DNA from: Cohnella terricola | GTDB taxonomy: Bacteria; Bacillota; Bacilli; Paenibacillales; Paenibacillaceae | Direction: 5' to 3' | Assembly (NCBI RefSeq): GCF_007786475.1 | Contig: NZ_VNJJ01000018.1 | Coordinates: forward strand, 23,025-87,024 | Length of the DNA stretch: 64,000 nucleotides | Shown: positions 61,479 through 64,000 of the stretch, in pieces | Layout of the letters: the number at the start of each line of letters is the position of its first letter | Position numbering within the stretch: position 1 is the first letter of the stretch | Notes under the pieces: generated by a model | What the model was told of the DNA's origin: nothing | Databases searched by the model: none | What the model saw: only the letters and a program-made list of their open reading frames with translations | Translations under genes and position numbers: made by a program

Positions 61479-62135
61479 GTACTTGAATTCTCCTGTAAGT
61501 CTATTAGAATTTGGCCGGAAGCTTCTAAACTCCCATTTATCCCTACTCTATTAGACTCTAGAAGAGCCGAAAAGTTACATGTCTACGAAATTGTCAATAA
61601 AATTTAATAGAAATTCCAACAGAATCGAGTAGAATACCCACTTTGAGGTTCGTCATTACTACATAGGTATCCCGGCTAGCGATTCTAGTAAGCGCTTATA
61701 TACCAGATAACATCAAATTGTACCTCTGTAGCAAAGGCTTTTGGGAACTGCTTTTACCATTTTATAACCTGCGAGCATATGTTTATCAAACTCATTTTGC
61801 ATTACATAAGTTCGTGTTGAATCCTACTGAGCAGTATGCTTAGAACATTTATTCTCAGTTCTTCCTGTACTAAATGATCCTACTGTGATGCATCCATCCA
61901 TTTATTTATGACTCATGAACATCTGCCAATCAAAGCGCCGCGCCTAATACTTAATAAAATTAGATAAAGTCATATATTACGCTCATCTATTGATTGCCCC
62001 CCAACTGAATAGGTGCTAGACTTCACGAAATCTTCGACCTGTTTGACACCTTTATAACTATTGTATTCGCCCATAGGGGCACTTCCATATGTTATAATTG
62101 CCCAGTGTTTAATTAGATGATTTGAGGATGAGAAA
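61479..62135. other. 657-base non-coding spacer
   Basis: I see no gene here. The sequence becomes progressively AT-rich from left to right, marking the transition to the AT-rich acyltransferase. It holds the ribosome site of the glycosidase gene at its left end and a promoter for the acyltransferase at its right end. A TTGACA at 62043-62048 lacks a well-spaced -10. Confidence 0.5.
62090..62098 (+). promoter_or_regulatory. extended -10 promoter of the AT-rich acyltransferase
   Basis: TGTTATAAT is a perfect extended -10 (TG-n-TATAAT), 37 bases before the start codon. Confidence 0.6.
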
Positions 62136-63269
62136 ATGAGAAATCTAGGTCTTGATATTGTTCGTAGCTTAGCAATCTTTCTTGTGATGTTAGCACATGG
62201 GATGATGTTTTTTCTACTCCCCTTTTACCCTGTAAGTAATTCTTTAATCTTTTTTGCAGTCCTAGGAGTGGAAATATTCTTTGTTCTAAGTGGGTTTTTA
62301 ATTGGTCAAATACTATTGAATGATGTCCTAGTAGAACAAAACTGGCCCGCTTTAAGAAGGTTTTACTTACGTAGATGGTTCAGAACATTACCATTATATT
62401 TCCTTATACTTATAATAGTTTGCCTTATTAATGATAAATTTTTTTGGCAACACCTTTTCTTTGTACAGAATTTTAATACTGAATCCCTTAATTTTTTCCC
62501 TGTGTCATGGAGCCTCACTGTTGAGGAATGGTTTTATTTGTTGATCCCCTTTTTTCTACTACTACTATTCCGTATAAGCAAAAAGAATAGAAACAGCGTC
62601 AATAAATTCTTTTATCTTTTAGTTCTAATAATCATCTCCCTAATATTGCTCCGGCTATTTTATGTGTTTCTCTTCAACCCCATATGGGACGAAGAAGTAC
62701 GACGGCAATTTTATGTCAGGTTGGATAGTTTAGGAATCGGTGTTTTGATTGCTGGGATTAAAGTCTACAAAAAAGCTTTTTATGAGAAAATCACAAAATA
62801 CCCCTGGATCCTTTATTCATTATCTATTATTGGGTTCTATACGCTTTATAAATTAATACCTTGGAACCAACCTGAAGTTCTTAACAACTCCTTCTTTTAC
62901 AGAACGTTTTTATTGAACTTTTTTTCAATCTTGTCTGGACTCATAATTATCGCTTTTGAGTCAGATACATTCATAAATAATATTAAAAGCAAAATAATTG
63001 TAAAAACATTTACTTTCATTAGCGTAACAAGTTACTCTGTATACCTCATCCACTATGAAATATACAATTATTATTCCAGGAAAATTGCTACCATTACTGA
63101 AACTATGGGTATATGGTTAACATCGACAGTAATTACCATAATCGCAGCATTTATTCTTTATAGGTTTTTTGAATTACCAATTATGAACCTGCGAGATAAG
63201 ATGGGTTGGTCGAGAACACACAATGCTAAATCCCAAACCACGTCCAATTCGGCGCGGCAGTATAGCTAA
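62136..63269 (+). CDS. acyltransferase-3 (OafA/YrhL-like) membrane protein, AT-rich
   Basis: A 377-residue protein with about ten membrane helices. The N terminus LGLDIVRSLAIFLVMLAHG gives the family R and H residues; FFVLSGFLIGQ, the LRRFYLRRWFRTLPLYF stretch and SWSLTVEEWFYLLIP follow. It probably O-acylates a surface glycan. Start ATG follows GAGGATG. Codon use is strongly AT-biased relative to the rest of the window, indicating horizontal acquisition. Its 3' end overlaps the tail of the convergent beta-helix pseudogene by 44 bases. Confidence 0.85.
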   Translation: MRNLGLDIVRSLAIFLVMLAHGMMFFLLPFYPVSNSLIFFAVLGVEIFFVLSGFLIGQILLNDVLVEQNWPALRRFYLRRWFRTLPLYFLILIIVCLINDKFFWQHLFFVQNFNTESLNFFPVSWSLTVEEWFYLLIPFFLLLLFRISKKNRNSVNKFFYLLVLIIISLILLRLFYVFLFNPIWDEEVRRQFYVRLDSLGIGVLIAGIKVYKKAFYEKITKYPWILYSLSIIGFYTLYKLIPWNQPEVLNNSFFYRTFLLNFFSILSGLIIIAFESDTFINNIKSKIIVKTFTFISVTSYSVYLIHYEIYNYYSRKIATITETMGIWLTSTVITIIAAFILYRFFELPIMNLRDKMGWSRTHNAKSQTTSNSARQYS

Positions 63270-63897
63270 TTGCTAACGTTTCCCCCGGATCTAAGATGAT
63301 GGAGCCGCTTGTCATGCCTCCTATACCTGTACCGTTTTTTAGCACGTTGGTAACTGTGCCACCGAAGAAAAACACCTGAACACGGCAGGAGAAATTATTT
63401 TTTTGCTCTACCCCAGATGCAGGCATAGCAGGAGCCGTTAAAACACCGTCAGGATTATATTCACGGTTGTTTACAATGGATTTTCTCGTAAACGTTCCAC
63501 CAGGATCATAGATGGCGCCTGATACATTTTCCTCCAAGTTGTTGTTGGCAATAAGATATTGATCGCAGTTAAGTCCGAGTTTAATTGCTTAACTTGCATA
63601 GTTGTGATTAAGAGATCCCTTACCGATCGTGTTGTTGGTGATGTCGAACTTTTTAAGGTTGTCGGGAAGTTCGACTGCTGGGTAAAGGTTAGATCCTTCC
63701 TCGGAACTGGCTGTGAAAAAGCAATTGTGTATCTTCAAGTTTTCCAATAAGTGCGTATATACCCTGAGCGCTTGCTTAAAGGTTTCAACCGTTCGGCATG
63801 TATCAAAAGTAATGTCACTCATTACCGTTCCGCCCTGCGGGTTTAGATAGATTGCTTCTGCGGTATCAGATGTGAACTGGAGTGCTACGATAAAAAT
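63226..63897 (-). pseudogene. C-terminal fragment of a beta-helix protein, with in-frame stop
   Basis: Two open segments (63978-63592 and 63588-63226) are in the same frame and are separated by a single TAA at 63589-63591 (...NHNYAS-stop-AIKLGLNCDQYL). The combined sequence has right-handed beta-helix character (FDITNNTIGKG, YLIANNNLEENVSGAIYD, RKSIVNNREYN), like pectate-lyase or phage-type surface proteins. The 5' part is missing: sense homology stops near 63897, where an IS3-type element begins. An intact C-terminal end remains. Inactivation by IS insertion plus a nonsense mutation is the simplest reading. Confidence 0.6.
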
Positions 63898-64000
63898 GCA
63901 GTCGAAAAACACCCTCGTATGAAATAAAATGAAAGCTAACGAGGGGACGAGTGACAATGAACAGGTACGACAAGGCATTCAAAGAAGAAGCAGTAAGATT
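63898..64000 (+). mobile_element. left end of an IS3-type insertion sequence, truncated by the window
   Basis: A probable IS left end begins with TGCAGTCGAAAAACACCC near 63898. It is followed by the leader and start of an OrfA-type transposase gene. The boundary is inferred from where the beta-helix sequence ends, because the right end and target duplication lie outside the window. Confidence 0.5.
63957..64000 (+). CDS. IS3-family transposase OrfA, N-terminal start only
   Basis: Only about 15 codons are present: MNRYDKAFKEEAVRL. This matches the N terminus of IS3/IS911-type OrfA proteins, which start with a helix-turn-helix preceded by a (Y)-D-x-x-F-K-x-x-A-V motif. Start ATG follows GAGGGGACGAG. 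OrfA normally works with OrfB through a -1 frameshift to form the transposase. Everything downstream is outside the window. Confidence 0.7.
   Translation, partial: MNRYDKAFKEEAVR

Overview
The window looks like a chromosomal segment from a member of the Paenibacillaceae (Paenibacillus/Cohnella-like Firmicutes). Protein sequences are Bacillus-type throughout, starts are a mix of ATG, GTG and TTG behind strong AGGAGG-like sites, and base composition is moderately GC-rich, with an AT-rich patch at the right end. Read from right to left, the gene order follows the Bacillus subtilis block degSU - comFA/FC - yvyF - flgM - flgN - flgK - flgL - yviE - fliW - csrA - hag - fliD - fliS - fliT - hpf - secA - prfB - ftsEX - ctpB - minJ - uvrB. 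Almost everything in this backbone is on the minus strand.

Layout. 1-5.2 kb: a truncated meso-diaminopimelate dehydrogenase, LexA-controlled uvrB, and a divergent SPFH/zinc-ribbon gene pair. 5.2-8.6 kb: an SdpR/SdpI-type regulator-immunity operon, an orphan lipoprotein, and a YkkCD guanidine/drug exporter pair behind a guanidine-I riboswitch. 8.6-16.4 kb: the cell-envelope group minJ, ctpB, an M23 peptidoglycan hydrolase with coiled coil, ftsX and ftsE, plus a divergent VanW protein. 16.4-17.2 kb: a MazEF-like toxin-antitoxin pair under a 42-bp perfect palindrome. 17.3-26.5 kb: a complete arginine cluster argC-J-B-D-F-G-H with an ArgR-type promoter. Two of its spacers are packed with palindromic repeats. 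26.5-32.6 kb: YitT protein, prfB (programmed +1 frameshift), secA, hpf and a cold-shock gene. 32.6-39.4 kb: two large glycosyltransferases and a secreted vWA/TIG protein. 39.5-49.7 kb: the late flagellar cluster, with sigma-D promoters, the FliW-CsrA-flagellin switch and a glycosyltransferase between fliD and hag. 49.7-58.7 kb: an acyltransferase, comFC and comFA split by a 114-bp tandem array, a small membrane protein, a nuclease-winged-helix fusion, and degU/degS. 58.7-64 kb: a large secreted phosphodiester glycosidase-type protein, an AT-rich acyltransferase and a beta-helix pseudogene abutting the start of an IS3-type transposase gene.

The most unusual content is non-coding. At least five families of palindromic or tandem intergenic repeats occur here. 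One is a two-hairpin 114-bp unit found at three loci (about 7.4, 51.9-52.8 and 56.25 kb), with the same 52-bp spacing between its two hairpins and the same 114-bp period at two loci. Other families sit inside the arginine cluster. Several regulatory sites are readable: a LexA box, an SdpR operator, an ARG box, a guanidine-I riboswitch, sigma-D promoters (one nested in a terminator hairpin) and a CsrA hairpin in the flagellin leader.
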